This document shows positions 1 through 10,953 of a stretch of 64,000 nucleotides of DNA, piece after piece. Each line of letters begins with the position of its first letter. The stretch's first letter is position 1. The stretch lies in the NCBI GenBank assembly GCA_947311845.1, contig CAMZMU010000055.1:20888465-20952464 (forward strand), read 5' to 3'. Position numbers and translations under genes: made by a program. This stretch comes from Poa pratensis. Its lineage: Eukaryota; Streptophyta; Magnoliopsida; Poales; Poaceae. Under the pieces are notes generated by a model. That model saw only the letters and a list, made by a program, of their open reading frames with translations. It searched no databases and was not told the origin of the DNA.

Positions 1-697
1 AACAGTGTCTCGCCTATGACTCTCAATCCTGTATATATTGTCAATCTAAATCTGCATTGATATTACCCTGTAAAAATTAGAAACATATTGTGAAATATGT
101 AGTAAATTTATCTTCCGTATCACTATAGATCAATGAGGATGTTTAGATGCCGCATTGCTTGTTTTGACATGTGAATACTCCTTTTTTTAGGTATATGCAT
201 CTTGGCTATATATTGCAATATTTTGGTTATTACAATAATCAAACTGTTCGTACCAACCAACAGAAAGTGTCACATTTTTACAAAAATTCTATTAGTCAAG
301 ATGTGTCTTGCACGTGATCGTCGGAATTCCCAATATTACATGCTTACTGCTTGATGCTTTCAACTATCAAATTCATGCTCAAACTAATTAGATTGTTACA
401 AATGTTATTTTACAAAAGAATATGGTTCGGAAGTTCGGACGTGCATTGCACGTGCCATTCTACTAGTAACTTCCAAGTTTTTCAAATGGGTTTTGTTGTT
501 GGTTATGGTCAATTAAAAGTCAAATTATTGGCCAAAATAAAATAAGGTAGGTTTAGTGACGACGCTCCACACGTTCTGCATATAGAAGATCCAGCAGATA
601 CTTCACTAATCACTACAGACCAAACTAGTCCAGTGAACTGTTATTTTATGACTTCTTTTCCAGAACTCTGTAACTTCGTGTCTTTATATGTGTGCAG
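1..697. other. AT-rich sequence upstream of P450 exon 2, probably intron
   Basis: No protein-coding similarity is seen. About 545-697 resembles the end of the intron in the second P450 copy (about 40545-40664): both carry a block reading GGTAGGTTTAGTGA and end in a run reading TTTATAT(A)TGTGTGCA. The left part has no counterpart there. The missing first exon may lie left of the window. Confidence 0.5.
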
Positions 698-1336
698 GAC
701 ATGTTCGCCGCTGCGACCAACACGACCTACACGACTACGGTATGGGCCATGGCGGAGCTCATCAACAACCCATCCAAAATGCGGAAGCTCCAGGATGGGA
801 TCCGAGCGACCGTCATCGACAGTGGCGCCAACCAGGTCAACGAGGACCACATCGACAAGCTTCACTACCTCAGGGCGGTGATCAAGGAGACGCTCCGGCT
901 GCACGCGCCCCTGCCGCTCCTCCTGCCCCGGGAGACGCTCGAGGACACGGAGCTGCTCGGCTACCGCATCCCGGCGAGGACGCGCGTGGTGATCAACGCG
1001 TGGGCAATCGGCGTGGGCAATCGGCCGCGACGCGGGGATGTGGGAGCGCGCCGAGGAGTTCGTGCCAGAGCGGTTTGTGGATGGCCCGACGGAGTACGGG
1101 GTGCGGCATGACGACTTCAGGTCGGTGCCGTTCGGCGCCGGGAGGAGGGGTGCCCCGGTGTCGGGTTCGCCTCGCCGTCGATCGAGCTGGCGCTTGCGAG
1201 TCTGCTGTACCATTTCGACTGGGAGCTGCCGGCGGAGGCCGGGACGTCGAAGCTGGACATGAGCGAGTTGTATGGGTTGTCTGTGCATCTCAAGGCCACC
1301 CTTTGTCTCGTTGCTAAGCCGTGGTCTCCTCGATAG
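698..1336 (+). pseudogene. Cytochrome P450 (CYP71-type) exon 2, frameshifted relic
   Basis: This is the last exon of a CYP71-type P450, a heme monooxygenase normally anchored in the ER. It follows a clear acceptor (TGTGCAG, ending at 697). The I-helix region reads DMFAAATNTTYTT, with Asn where the family usually has Asp or Glu. It is followed by the K-helix motif KETLR and the PERF motif (VPERF). A 13-bp tandem duplication at 1000-1025 throws the frame before PERF. One G is missing near 1147-1150, so the heme-binding loop reads GAGRRGAP and the Cys ligand is lost from frame. The second copy at 40657-40974 has the intact loop (GAGRRGCPG). Exon 1 is not in the window. I am sure of the family and of the pseudogene state; the subfamily is not resolved. 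Confidence 0.9.
1000..1025 (+). repeat. 13-bp tandem microduplication inside the P450 exon
   Basis: The unit GTGGGCAATCGGC occurs twice back to back (1000-1012, 1013-1025). A single copy would keep the frame running from the NAWAIG stretch into RDAGMWE, so the duplication is the frameshifting event. Confidence 0.92.
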
Positions 1337-1515
1337 CCATCGTGGTTGTCGTTCAGGACTTCATGGTGTTTAGACTATAGTCTAGCTCTACTTTCAGGTG
1401 TATAGGCCACTCACGCCTTTTAATGTACAAGGGCACTCCCAGAGTCCCGGTGCTGATGCGGTTTTACCGTAGTATCTAATGAGTAGTTTCTTCCACATCT
1501 ACACAGTCAATAGTA

Positions 1516-1613
1516 CTCCCTCCGTTCCAAATTAATTGACTTCCATTTGTCCACATGTGGATGTATCTAGACATGTAACCAAATGGAAGTCATTTAATTT
1601 GGAACGGAGAGAG
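1516..1613. mobile_element. Stowaway-type (Tc1/mariner) MITE
   Basis: A 98-bp element flanked by TA on both sides. It begins CTCCCTCCGTTCC and ends with the near-inverse GGAACGGAGAGAG, and its arms pair over most of the length. The CTCCCTCCGT terminus and TA target duplication define grass Stowaway elements. It lies just downstream of the P450 relic. Confidence 0.93.
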
Positions 1614-2289
1614 TATTCGCTAAGCACGGACTCAAATTGTAAATGCATTTTGCTAATTCTCAATCGATTGAGAATCAGCTTAGCGCTCAATTGCATCCCC
1701 CACCCTTCATCATGTGCATCGTGATTCGTGCAAAACTGGTAGGTCGTCTTCTTCCTCACGTCCATGGCGGCAAGCCGAGCCGGAGCCGGAGCCGCCGCAG
1801 CCGCGGCGGAGGCGGCGGAGGTGAGGAGCAAACTTAACTTGGGGGTTGCGGTTCGCCGGCGCCGGAGAAGAAGGGGTGGGGTTAGAGGGATGGCCGGGGC
1901 GGCGGCGACGGAACGGCGGAGGAGGAAATTGGGGCAGGGCGGGGTGGCAGCGCGCCGGCCGTGGGCGGGGAGGTCGGCGGTTCGGCCGGCGGCGGGTGCG
2001 GGGGAGTCGCGCTCGCCGGAGTTGAGGAAGACGATGACGTTAGCCGACTGAGAACTAAGTTAGACTGCGCCCTTGTAAATATGCACAACCAATCCTTCAG
2101 CACGACTTTGAAGCCCGTAAGGCTCAATTTGGAATTGACATGTCTATGTGGGCCCTTAATTGGGCCGTGGCCCATGAATGTACGCAACAGAGTTCGGAAC
2201 TGACAGCAGTGTGATTGATGGTTGCGTCATCGTGCAGGATAAGCACAGGACGATGTCCCGTTCGTGTACATCGACTCGTTTCATGGTAA
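1614..2289. other. Intergenic, partly GC-rich, no supported gene
   Basis: The stretch 1760-2040 is GC-rich and open in several frames on both strands, but the translations are low-complexity Ala/Arg/Gly/Pro with no recognisable domain. It could be the relic of a 5' UTR or first exon. Nothing else is recognised. Confidence 0.4.
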
Positions 2290-2458
2290 GAACGGCTGAA
2301 AAATATTCATCTCAATCTCGGCTAGCGATTGCTGGAAACATCGATGGGGAACAATCCGACTCATCCTCCCGACGGATCTTGGACGATGCACGTCAAGAAG
2401 GCGTAGCCACCGTGCTGATCTCCTGCCGCTGCAACCCCAGCCTGATTTGCCACTGCAA
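2290..2458 (+). other. F-box paralogue 5' region, left copy
   Basis: This sequence aligns with 25575-25763. Shared stretches include CTTGGACGATG and CTGCCGCTGCAACC. After removing the retrotransposons at 2464-10832 and 25769-35229, both blocks run straight into F-box coding sequence. They are therefore the paralogous promoter/5' leader of the F-box genes at 10954 and 35235. Confidence 0.75.
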
Positions 2459-2463
2459 GCCGC
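2459..2463. repeat. E1 target-site duplication, left (GCCGC)
   Basis: GCCGC lies directly outside the left LTR and is repeated at 10833-10837 outside the right LTR. Five bases is the size made by gypsy integrases. Confidence 0.93.
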
Positions 2464-4073
2464 TGATTGCGTGGATCACACGTTCACTGGGAGACCCCAA
2501 GAGGAAGGTATGATGCAGTATAGAAGCAGTTTTCCCTCAGTATGAAACCGAGGTTTAATCGAACTAGTAGGAGCAAGAAATCGCTTCGGAAAGTTGTTGG
2601 TGGCGGAATATGGCACGGCGCAGCACCTGGGAATCCAGTGCCAACGTGGAATCTGCACACAACACAATCAAACTATTTTGCCCCAACGAAACAGTGAGGT
2701 TGTCAATCTCACCGGCTTGCTGAAAACAAAGGATTAAACGTATGGTGTGGAAAACAGTAGTAAATTGCAGAGAATGAAAAGGAACAGTGTTTGCAGTTGG
2801 TTGTATTATCAGTGTAAAAGAATGGGCCGGGATCCACATTTCACTAGTGGTGTCTCTCCATAACAGATAACTAACATGTTGGGTGAACAAATTACAGCTG
2901 GGCAATTGACAAAATATTGAGCGCATAACAATGCATATATATGACATGATGATTACTATGATATTCATGTGGGCATTACGACAAAATACATAGACCGTTA
3001 TCCAACAAAGTCTATGACTAATAATCCACCACCAGGTTGTCATACCGAGTTCTCCGTTGGTATTAAGTTGCAAGCAACGGATAATTGCATTAAGTAATGT
3101 GCGTAAAGTAAACAAATGCATTAGACCTAACGGCGTACCCTTAAGCTAAGCATCGGTTATTTTATCCCTAGTGGCAACAGCACATCCACAATCTTAGAAG
3201 TTATTGTCACTCTCCCAGATTACCGAAGGCATGAACCCACTATCTAGCATAAATACTCACTCTTGGAGTTACAAGCATCTACTTGGCCAAAGCATCTACT
3301 AGTAACGGAAAGCATGCAAGATCATAAATAACATATAAGATAGATTGATAATCAACTTGACATAGTATTCAATATTCATCGGATCCCAGCAAACACAACA
3401 TGTAGCATTACAATAAGATGATCTTGATCATGATAGGCAGCTCACAAGATCTAAACATGATAGCATAAAGTGGAGAGACAACCATCTAGCTACTGCCATG
3501 GACCCGTAGTCCAAGGATGAACTACTCACGCATCACTCCGGAGGCAGGCATGGTGATGTAGAGCCCTCCGGTGATGATTCCCCTCTCCGGCAGGGTGCCG
3601 GGAAGAGCTTCTGAACCCTCCCGAGCTAGGTTGGACGGCGGCGGCGTCTCTGGAACTTTTCGTGGATAATGACTCGGGCCTCTAGGGTTTTCGCGTCGGG
3701 AGGGATAAATAGGCGAAAGGGCGGCGGCTGCGGAGCCACGAGGGCCCCACACCACCCCACGGCGCGGCAGGGGGGCGCGTGGCCCCATGGTGTGGGCGCC
3801 ACGTGGCTCCCCTCCGTCTCCTCCGGATTCCGTCTTCGTGTTGTAAAAATAGGAGGTTTTGTCCAAGTTTCGTCCAATTCCGAGAATATTTCCAGACTAG
3901 CTTTTCTGGAATACAAAAACAGCAGAAAACAGGAACTGGCACTGTGGCATCTTGTTAATAGGTTAGTCCCAGAAAATGCATAAAAATGCTATGAAGTGTA
4001 TATAAAACATGTAACAATTGGTATAATATCAACATGGAGCATCAGAAATTATAGATACGTTTGAGACGTATCA
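2464..4073 (-). repeat. E1 3' LTR (minus-strand sense)
   Basis: About 1.6 kb, colinear with 9227-10832. Visible differences from the other LTR include GTTCACTGGG against GTTCGCTGGG near the left end and ATCCAGTGCC against ATCCGGCGCC about 150 bp further in. Confidence 0.95.
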
Positions 4074-4090
4074 AGCATCCCCAAGCTTAG
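4074..4090 (-). other. E1 polypurine tract region
   Basis: In minus-strand sense the sequence just before the 3' LTR reads AAGCTTGGGGATGCT. It corresponds in position to AAGCTTGGGGGGAGT in E2. This is the expected site of plus-strand priming. The purine run is interrupted. Confidence 0.6.
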
Positions 4091-4544
4091 TTCTACTCAT
4101 CCTCGAGTAAGTAAAACGATAAAAACAAAATAATTTCTGAGGTGACATGCTACAATCATAATCTTGATCAAATAATACTGTAAAGCACATGTTATGAATG
4201 AAGTGATCCAGGTCAATGGTCTATAGTTTGCTAGCAAGTAGATAATGGGCAAACAACTGAATCATATAAGCAAAAACTTTTCATGAATAGTACTTTCGAG
4301 ACAAGCATCAAAGAGTTTTGCATAAGAGTTAACTCATAAAGCAATAGATTCTAAGTAAAAGGTGTTTAACCAACACAAAGAAAGATTTAAGTTTCAGCAA
4401 TTGCTTTCAACTTTCAACATATATATCTCATGGATATTTGTCAACACAAAGCATATAATAAGTGCAATATATGAGCATATAAAAATTGTTGCACCAAAGT
4501 TGACACTAGTGTTTGCTTCTAAGATAGAAAGAAGTAGGTAAACT

Positions 4545-5095
4545 GACTCAACATAAAAGTAAAAGAAAGGCCCTTCGCAGAGGGAAGCAGGGATTAAATC
4601 ATGTGCTAGAGCTTTTTAAGTTTTTGAAATCATATAGAGAGTAAAAATAAGTTTTGAGAGGTGTTTGTTAATTGTCAATGAATCAGAAAATGGAAGGTAC
4701 AATATGACCCCTGCCAACCAGACTTTTAAGAGCGGCTCCCATGAAGGACGTTATTTCTACCAGCAAGGCAGATCATCCCTCTTTCTCTTTTGTTTACACA
4801 TGCAGATATTTCACTGTTTGTCATTGCTTGACTGATAAATCAGGGCAAAAATGTGAAGAGAATTAAGCGGTTAAAGTTGTAATTAATTGGGACTGGGCAC
4901 CCCATTTGCCAGCTCTTTTTGCAAAATTAATGGATAAGCGGATGTATATGCCGCTAGTCCGGTGGTAAAGTCTGTTTGATAGTTGACATAAAGACATCCA
5001 CCCCGTCCTCATAAGCTTGGTAAACATTGACACAAAATAGGAGTAATACAGTTTGAATAGTTTAAAGTTAGCACATGAAAAATTTACTTGGAATG
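4545..5095 (-). repeat. Non-coding block shared with E2 (32830-33375)
   Basis: The reverse complement of this stretch aligns with E2 over about 540 bp. Shared landmarks are CATTCCAAGTAAATTT, GTGCCCAGTCCCAATTAATT, GCCTTGCTGGTAGAAATAAC and CTTCCCTCTGCGAAGGGCC. The two elements otherwise have different LTR ends and diverged gag sequence. Confidence 0.85.
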
Positions 5096-5703
5096 CCAAG
5101 AAAATACCACATATAGGTAGTTATGGTGGACACAGATGGCATAGATTTGGCTCAAGGTTTTGGATGCACGAGAAGCATTCCCTCTCGGTACAGAGTTTAG
5201 GCTAGCAAGGTTATTTGAAACAAACACAGGATATCAACCGACACAGCAAGACTTATATGAAAACATATTGCAAGCATTATAAGACTCTACACTGTCTTCC
5301 TTGTTAACCAAACCCTTTTACTAGAAAATATCTAGACCTTAGAGATATCAAACGTGCAAACCAAATTTCAACGAGCTTTACGGTAGTTCTTCATTAATAG
5401 GTTTTAACTACATGATACAAAAGCTTAATCATGAACTACTTAATAACTCAAAACAATTGACAAGTATCAAATTATCCAATACAGCGATCTACAAGAATAT
5501 GTAAGCTTTTTCATTATACCATCTACCACATGCAACATTTTCTCTTCCAACCAAACACCAATCAATTTATTTCAACATAAACTCTCCAAACAATTATAAG
5601 TGAAGCAAGAGAGTACTTTCTTTAAAAGAACTAACAGCTCTGAATAAGAGATGCATGAAAAATAGGAGCTAAAAGCATAGCAATAGCTAGACAAGAATAC
5701 TCA

Positions 5704-6147
5704 ACAAGTACAAGTGAGGAATATGAGTATTCATATGAAAAAGCGGAGCGTGTCTCTCTCCCAATCAAGAATGTTGGGGTCCAATCAAGTTGACCATACG
5801 AAAAATAAAATACTGAAAATAAAAACACACAGCCGCTCCAAGTAAAGCACATATGATGTGAAAGAATTAAAATATAGTTTCACTGGAGATGACCTGATAA
5901 ATTGCTGATGAAGAAGGGGATGCCCACAAGTATAAGTGAGGAATAGGAGTATTCATATGAAAAAGCGGAGCGTGTCTCTCTCCCAATCAAGAATGCTGGG
6001 GTCCAATCAAGTTGACCATACGAAAAATAAAATACTGAAAATAAAAACACACAGACGCTCCAAGTAAAGCACATATGATGTGAAAGAATTAAAATATAGT
6101 TTCACTAGAGATGACCTGATAAGTTGCTGATGAAGAAGGGGATGCCT
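5704..6147. repeat. 222-bp tandem duplication inside E1
   Basis: Two adjacent copies with a 222-bp period share AAGCGGAGCGTGTCTCTC (5741 and 5963) and CATATGATGTGAAAGAATT, with few substitutions. The left edge is approximate. Confidence 0.85.
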
Positions 6148-6859
6148 TGGGCATCCCCAAGCTTAGACGCTTGAGTCTTCTTGAAATTTGCTGGGGTGAT
6201 CCATGGGAGCATCCCCAAGCTTAAGCTCTTCACTCTTCTTGATCACATTATATCATCCTTCTCTCTTGACCCTTGAAAACTTCCGCCACACCAAACTCAA
6301 AGTAATTCTCATTAGAGGGTTAGTGCACAATCAAAAACTCACATGTTCTATAAGGACACAAACATGACCGTTACTTTTAACATTAGCTACTTCCACTGAT
6401 GTTATGTGAAACTCTTCACCCTAAAAAAGAATTCCACTCAACACTAGTAAAAGAAGAATGCGAAAAATAAAAGACAGAATCTGTCTAAACAGAACAGTCG
6501 CAAAGACGAATTTTTTCGAGGCACTTACGTTGCTCAGATCGAAAAACTTTAAACTAACGAAAGATGCGTACATATTGAGGATCACGCACAAAAAATTTCA
6601 GATTTAAATAATTTTTTGTGATTTTATATAATTAAAACGGTGAACAGCAGAAATCTGTTCCTGCGCAGAAATCCAAATCTAGCATCATCTTCCTATTAGA
6701 GGCAATACTTGGCACAACAATGCGATAAAATAAAGATACAAAGGAATTGTTACAGAAGTAAACAACTCCTTGACTCAAAAATTGCAGAAATAAAATAATG
6801 GGTTGTCTCCCATAAGCGCTTTTCTTTAACGCCTTTCAGCTAGGCGCAGAAAGTAAGAA

Positions 6860-7981
6860 TCAAGTGTTTCCAAGCGATGAAGCATCAACAGAATAATTTG
6901 CTCTAACAATAGAATCAAAAGGTAACTTCATCTTCTTTCTAGGGAAGTGTTCCATACCTTTCTTGAGTGGGAATTGGTATTTAATATTCCCCTCTCTCAT
7001 ATCAATAATAGCACCAACAGTTCTAAGAAAAGGTCTTCCCAAAACAATAGGACAAGAAGCATTGCATTCAATATCCAAAACGACAAAATCAACGGGGACA
7101 AGGTTATTGTTAACCATTATAAAAACATCATCAACTCTCCCCAAAGGTTTCTTTATAGTATTATCAGCAAGGTGAACATCCAAATAACAGTGTTCCAAAG
7201 GTGCTAAATCAAGCATATCATAGAGTTTCTTAGGCATAACAGAAATACTAGCACCAAGATCACATAAAGCATTGCAATCAAAATCATTCAACTTCATTTT
7301 AATGATGGGCTCCCAACCATCTTCTAACTTCCTAGGGATAGAAGCTTCATGTTTTAATTTCTCTTCCCTAACTTGCATGAGAGCATTAGTAATATGTTTA
7401 GTAAAAGCCATGTTTATAGCACTAGCATTAGGACTTCTAGCTAGCTTTTGCAAGAACTTAATTACTTCAGAAATATTGCAACCATCAAAATCAAAATCAT
7501 TATTATCAAAAGTAATAGGACCATTGTCTCCCACATCTCGAAAAATTTCAGCACTTTTATCAGGAACAGTTTCAGTGTTTTCAGGCAATTTTAAACGTTT
7601 TGCAACAGAAGTAGAGACATTGCCAACACCAATTACTTTACCATTGATAGTAGGAGGTTTGTTAACACTTGAGTTTACAGCATTTTCAGTAGTAGTAGTA
7701 ATAGTATAAACTCTAGCAATACTATTCTTTTTAGCAATTTCATCCTCTCTTGCCCACCTAGCATGTAAATCAGCTAACATCCTCACATTATTATCAATTT
7801 TAACTTGTATAGCATTGAGAGTTTTGCTCTCTTTAACATCATGAGGCATAGTTTTAATTTTTAACAAATCAACATCAAGAGCAAGACTATCAACTTTAGA
7901 GGCAAGAACATCGATTTTCCCAAACTTTTCCTCAACAGATTTATTGAAAGCAGTTTGTGTACTAATAAAATCCTTAAGCAT
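6860..7981 (-). pseudogene. E1 retroelement aspartic protease region
   Basis: A 373-residue open frame. The N-terminal part is the tail of the gag region, with a coiled-coil-like stretch near residues 10-45. A retropepsin-like domain follows around residues 220-330: the catalytic motif reads ALCDLGASISVMP (DLGA instead of the usual DTGA/DSGA), and the flap-distal motif reads IVLGRPFLRT. It ends in a basic tail without entering a polymerase. The frame is offset from gag (8100-8744) at a run of A/T around 8120, so the gag-protease reading frame is interrupted there. Protease identity is strong from the paired motifs; activity is unknown. Confidence 0.85.
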
Positions 7982-8099
7982 GACTTCAAGATCAGAGGGT
8001 ACACTCTTATTATTGTTGTAGGAATTACCATAAGAATTAACATAACCATTGCCACTATTAAAAGGATAGGGCTTATAATTGTTATTACCAAAATTATTC

Positions 8100-8953
8100 C
8101 TATAAGCATTGTTGTTGAATTTTTTTTTTAATGAAGTTCACATCAACATGCTCTTCTTGAGCAACCAAAGAAGCTAAAGGAACATTATTTGGATCAACAT
8201 GCATCTTTCCATTTGTAAGCATAGACATAATAGTATCAATCTTATCACTCAACGAAGGGGTTTCTTCAACAGAATTTACCTTCTTACCTTGTGGAGCTCT
8301 TTCGGTGTGCCATTCAGAATAATTTATCATCATATCATCAAGAAGTTTTGTTGCAGCACCCAAAGTGATGGACATAAAGGTACCTCCAGAGGCCGAATCC
8401 AATAGGTTTCTTGAAGAAAAATTTAGTCCTGCATAAAAGGTTTGGATGATCATCCAAGCAGTCAGTCCATGGGTGGGACAATTCTTTACCAATGATTTCA
8501 TTCTCTCCCAAGCTTGAGCAACATGCTCATTATCAAATTGTTTGAAATTCATAATGCTACTTCTCAAAGATATAATTTTAGCAGGAGGATAGTATTTTCC
8601 TATGAAAGCATTTTTGCATTTAGTCCATGAATCAATACTATTTCTAGTCAAAGATAGCAACCATTCTTTAGCACGTCCTCTCAAAGAGAAAGGAAAAAGT
8701 TTCAGTTTAATAATATCACCATCTACATCCTTATACTTTTGCATCTCACAAAGTTCAACAAAATTATTAAGGTGAGCAGCAGCATCATCAGTACTAACAC
8801 CAGAGAATTGCTTTTCATAACAAGATTTAAAAGTGCAGGTTTAATTTCATAGAATTCTGCGTTAGAAGCAGGTGGAGCAATAGGTGTACTAATGAAATCA
8901 TTGTTGTTCGTGCTAGTGAAATCACACAACTTAGTGTTCTCAGGGGTACTCAT
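8100..8953 (-). pseudogene. E1 gag, frameshifted
   Basis: The N-terminus starts at an ATG near 8953 (MSTPENTKLCDF). A frameshift near 8830-8850 separates it from the main body at 8100-8744. That body has typical plant gypsy gag features: LFPFSLRGRAKEWL, a WTKCKNAFIGKYYP stretch and FYAGL. The downstream segment is Asn/Tyr-rich and lies in a third frame beyond the homopolymer near 8120. Gag forms the particle of the retroelement. No zinc knuckle is visible. It is broken and probably inactive. Confidence 0.85.
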
Positions 8954-9199
8954 TTTAGCAAAATTAAAACAAAACAGAAAGATAACAACTTGAAAATAAA
9001 AGTAACTAATTTTTTTGTGTTTTGATAAATAAAGCAAACAAGACTAAATAAAAATAAACTAAGCAAGACAATAACAAAGTAAAGAGATTGGAAGCGTGAA
9101 ACTCCCCTTGCAGAAATCCTCTTGCTTCCCAATATGGCGTCAGAAAATATGGCGTGTGGAAGGAAGGCAAGGAGATTGCTGAACCGAAGTGCTTCTGCT

Positions 9200-9215
9200 C
9201 CCGGCAACGGCGCCA
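9200..9215 (-). other. E1 primer binding site (tRNA-Asp type)
   Basis: In minus-strand sense TGGCGCCGTTGCCGGG begins 11 nt after the 5' LTR. It is the complement of the usual plant tRNA-Asp 3' end plus CCA (recalled, not searched). E2 has the same sequence at the same spacing. Confidence 0.85.
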
Positions 9216-9226
9216 GAAAATATGCT

Positions 9227-10832
9227 TGATTGCGTGGATCACACGTTCGCTGGGAGACCCCAAGAGGAAGGTATGATGCAGTATAGAAGCAATTTTCCCT
9301 CAGTATGAAACCAAGGTTTAATCGAACCAGTAGGAGCAAGAAATCGCTTCGGAAGGTTGTTGGTGGCGGAATATGGCACGGCGCAGCACCAGGGAATCCG
9401 GCGCCAACGTGGAATCTGCACACAACACAATCAAACTATTTGCCCCAACGAAACAGTGAGGTTGTCAATCTCACCGGCTTGCTGAAAACAAAGGATTAAA
9501 CGTATGGTGTGGAAAACAGTAGTAAATTGCAGAGAATGAAAAGGAACAGTGTTTGCAGTTGGTTGTATTATCAGTGTAAAAGAATGGACCGGGTCCACAG
9601 TTCACTAGTGGTGTCTCTCCATAACAGATAACTAACATGCTGGGTGAACAAATTACAGCTGGGCAATTGACAAAATATTGAGCGCATAACAATGCATATA
9701 TATGACATGATGATTACTATGATATTCATGTGGGCATTACGACAAAATACATAGACCGTTATCCAACAAAGTCTATGACTAATAATCCACCGCCAGGTTG
9801 TCATACCGAGTTCCCCGTTGGTATTAAGTTGCAAACAACGGATAATTGCATTAAGTAATGTGCGTAAAGTAAACAAATGCATTAGACCTAACGGCGTACC
9901 CTTAAGCTAAGCATCGGTTATTTTATCCCTAGTGGCAACACACATCCACAATCTTAGAAGTTATTGTCACTCTCCCAGATTACCGGAGGCATGAACCCAC
10001 TATCTAGCATAAATACTCACTCTTGGAGTTACAAGCATCTACTTGGCCAAAGCATCTAGTAGTAACGGAAAGCATGCAAGATCATAAATAACATATAAAA
10101 TAGATTGATAATCAACTTGACATAGTATTCAATATTCATCGGATCCCAGCAAACACAACATGTAGCATTACAATAAGATGATCTTGATCATGATAGGCAG
10201 CTCACAAGATCTAAACATGATAGCATAAAGTGGAGAGACAACCATCTAGCTACTGACATGGACCCGTAGTCCAAGGATGAACTACTCACGCATCACTCCG
10301 GAGGCAGGCATGGTGATGTAGAGCCCTCCGGTGATGATTCCCCTCTCCGGCAGGGTGCCAGGAAGAGCTTCTGAACCCTCCCGAGCTAGGGTTGACGGCG
10401 GCGGGGTCTCTGAACTTTTCGTGGATAATGGTTCGGTCCTCTAGGGTTTTCGCGTCGGGAGGAATAAATAGGCGAAAGGGCGGCGGCTGCGGAGCCACGA
10501 GGGCCCCACACCACCCACGGCGCGACAGGGAGGGGCGCGGCCCCATGGTGTGGGCGCCACGTGGCTCCCCTCCGTGTCTCCTCTGGACTCCGTCTTCGTG
10601 TTGAAAAAATAGGAGGTTTTGTCCAAGTTTCGTCCAATTTCGAGAATATTTCCAGACTAGCTTTTCTGGAATACAAAAACAGCAAAAACAGGAACTGCCA
10701 CTGTGGCATCTTGTTAATAGGTTAGTTCCAGAAAATGCATAAAAATGCTATGAAGTGTATATAAAACATGTAACAATTGGTATAACATCAACATGGAACA
10801 TCAGAAATTATAGATACGTTTGAGACGTATCA
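9227..10832 (-). repeat. E1 5' LTR (minus-strand sense)
   Basis: About 1.6 kb, colinear with 2464-4073. A GC-rich island around 10400-10580 is shared by both LTRs; the ORFs there are LTR sequence, not genes. Confidence 0.95.
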
Positions 10833-10837
10833 GCCGC
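10833..10837. repeat. E1 target-site duplication, right (GCCGC)
   Basis: Matches 2459-2463. Host sequence upstream of the F-box relic resumes directly after it. Confidence 0.93.
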
Positions 10838-10953
10838 CACCCTCCAAAGAAGTAACCACGCCGGGAGCCCAAGCAGTCGATGCACCCAGCGGCGGCCGAC
10901 GGACGCCGGCCCGCAGCAGACCAACGAGAACGGTAGCAGCAACAGAAATCCCG

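Larger units (their letters stand above)
4091..6859 (-). other. E1 internal 3' non-coding region
   Basis: About 2.8 kb with only short ORFs. It holds a block shared with E2 (4545-5095) and a tandem duplication (about 5704-6147). In an autonomous gypsy element, pol would lie between protease and the 3' LTR; nothing resembling it is present. Confidence 0.75.
2464..10832 (-). mobile_element. Complete non-autonomous gypsy-type LTR retrotransposon E1
   Basis: The element is 8369 bp, bounded by LTRs at 2464-4073 and 9227-10832 that start TGATTGCG and end GACGTATCA on the plus strand (TG...CA in both senses). The 5-bp target duplication is GCCGC (2459-2463, 10833-10837). On the minus strand the order is 5' LTR, primer binding site, gag, aspartic protease, about 2.8 kb of non-coding DNA, purine tract, 3' LTR. 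No reverse transcriptase, RNase H or integrase motif is seen, so it would need a partner in trans. The LTRs differ at many scattered positions, so it is older than E2. It lies about 120 bp before the F-box ATG at 10954. Confidence 0.95.

Noticed and set aside
641..1288. 215-codon minus-strand ORF across the P450 exon
   Set aside because: Antisense shadow of GC-rich P450 coding sequence; no domain.
1764..2051. Ala/Arg-rich ORF as a gene
   Set aside because: Low-complexity translation in GC-rich DNA, open in several frames on both strands.
3522..3983. Several overlapping ORFs in the E1 LTR
   Set aside because: Repeated in the other LTR (10286-10709); they are LTR leader sequence, not proteins.
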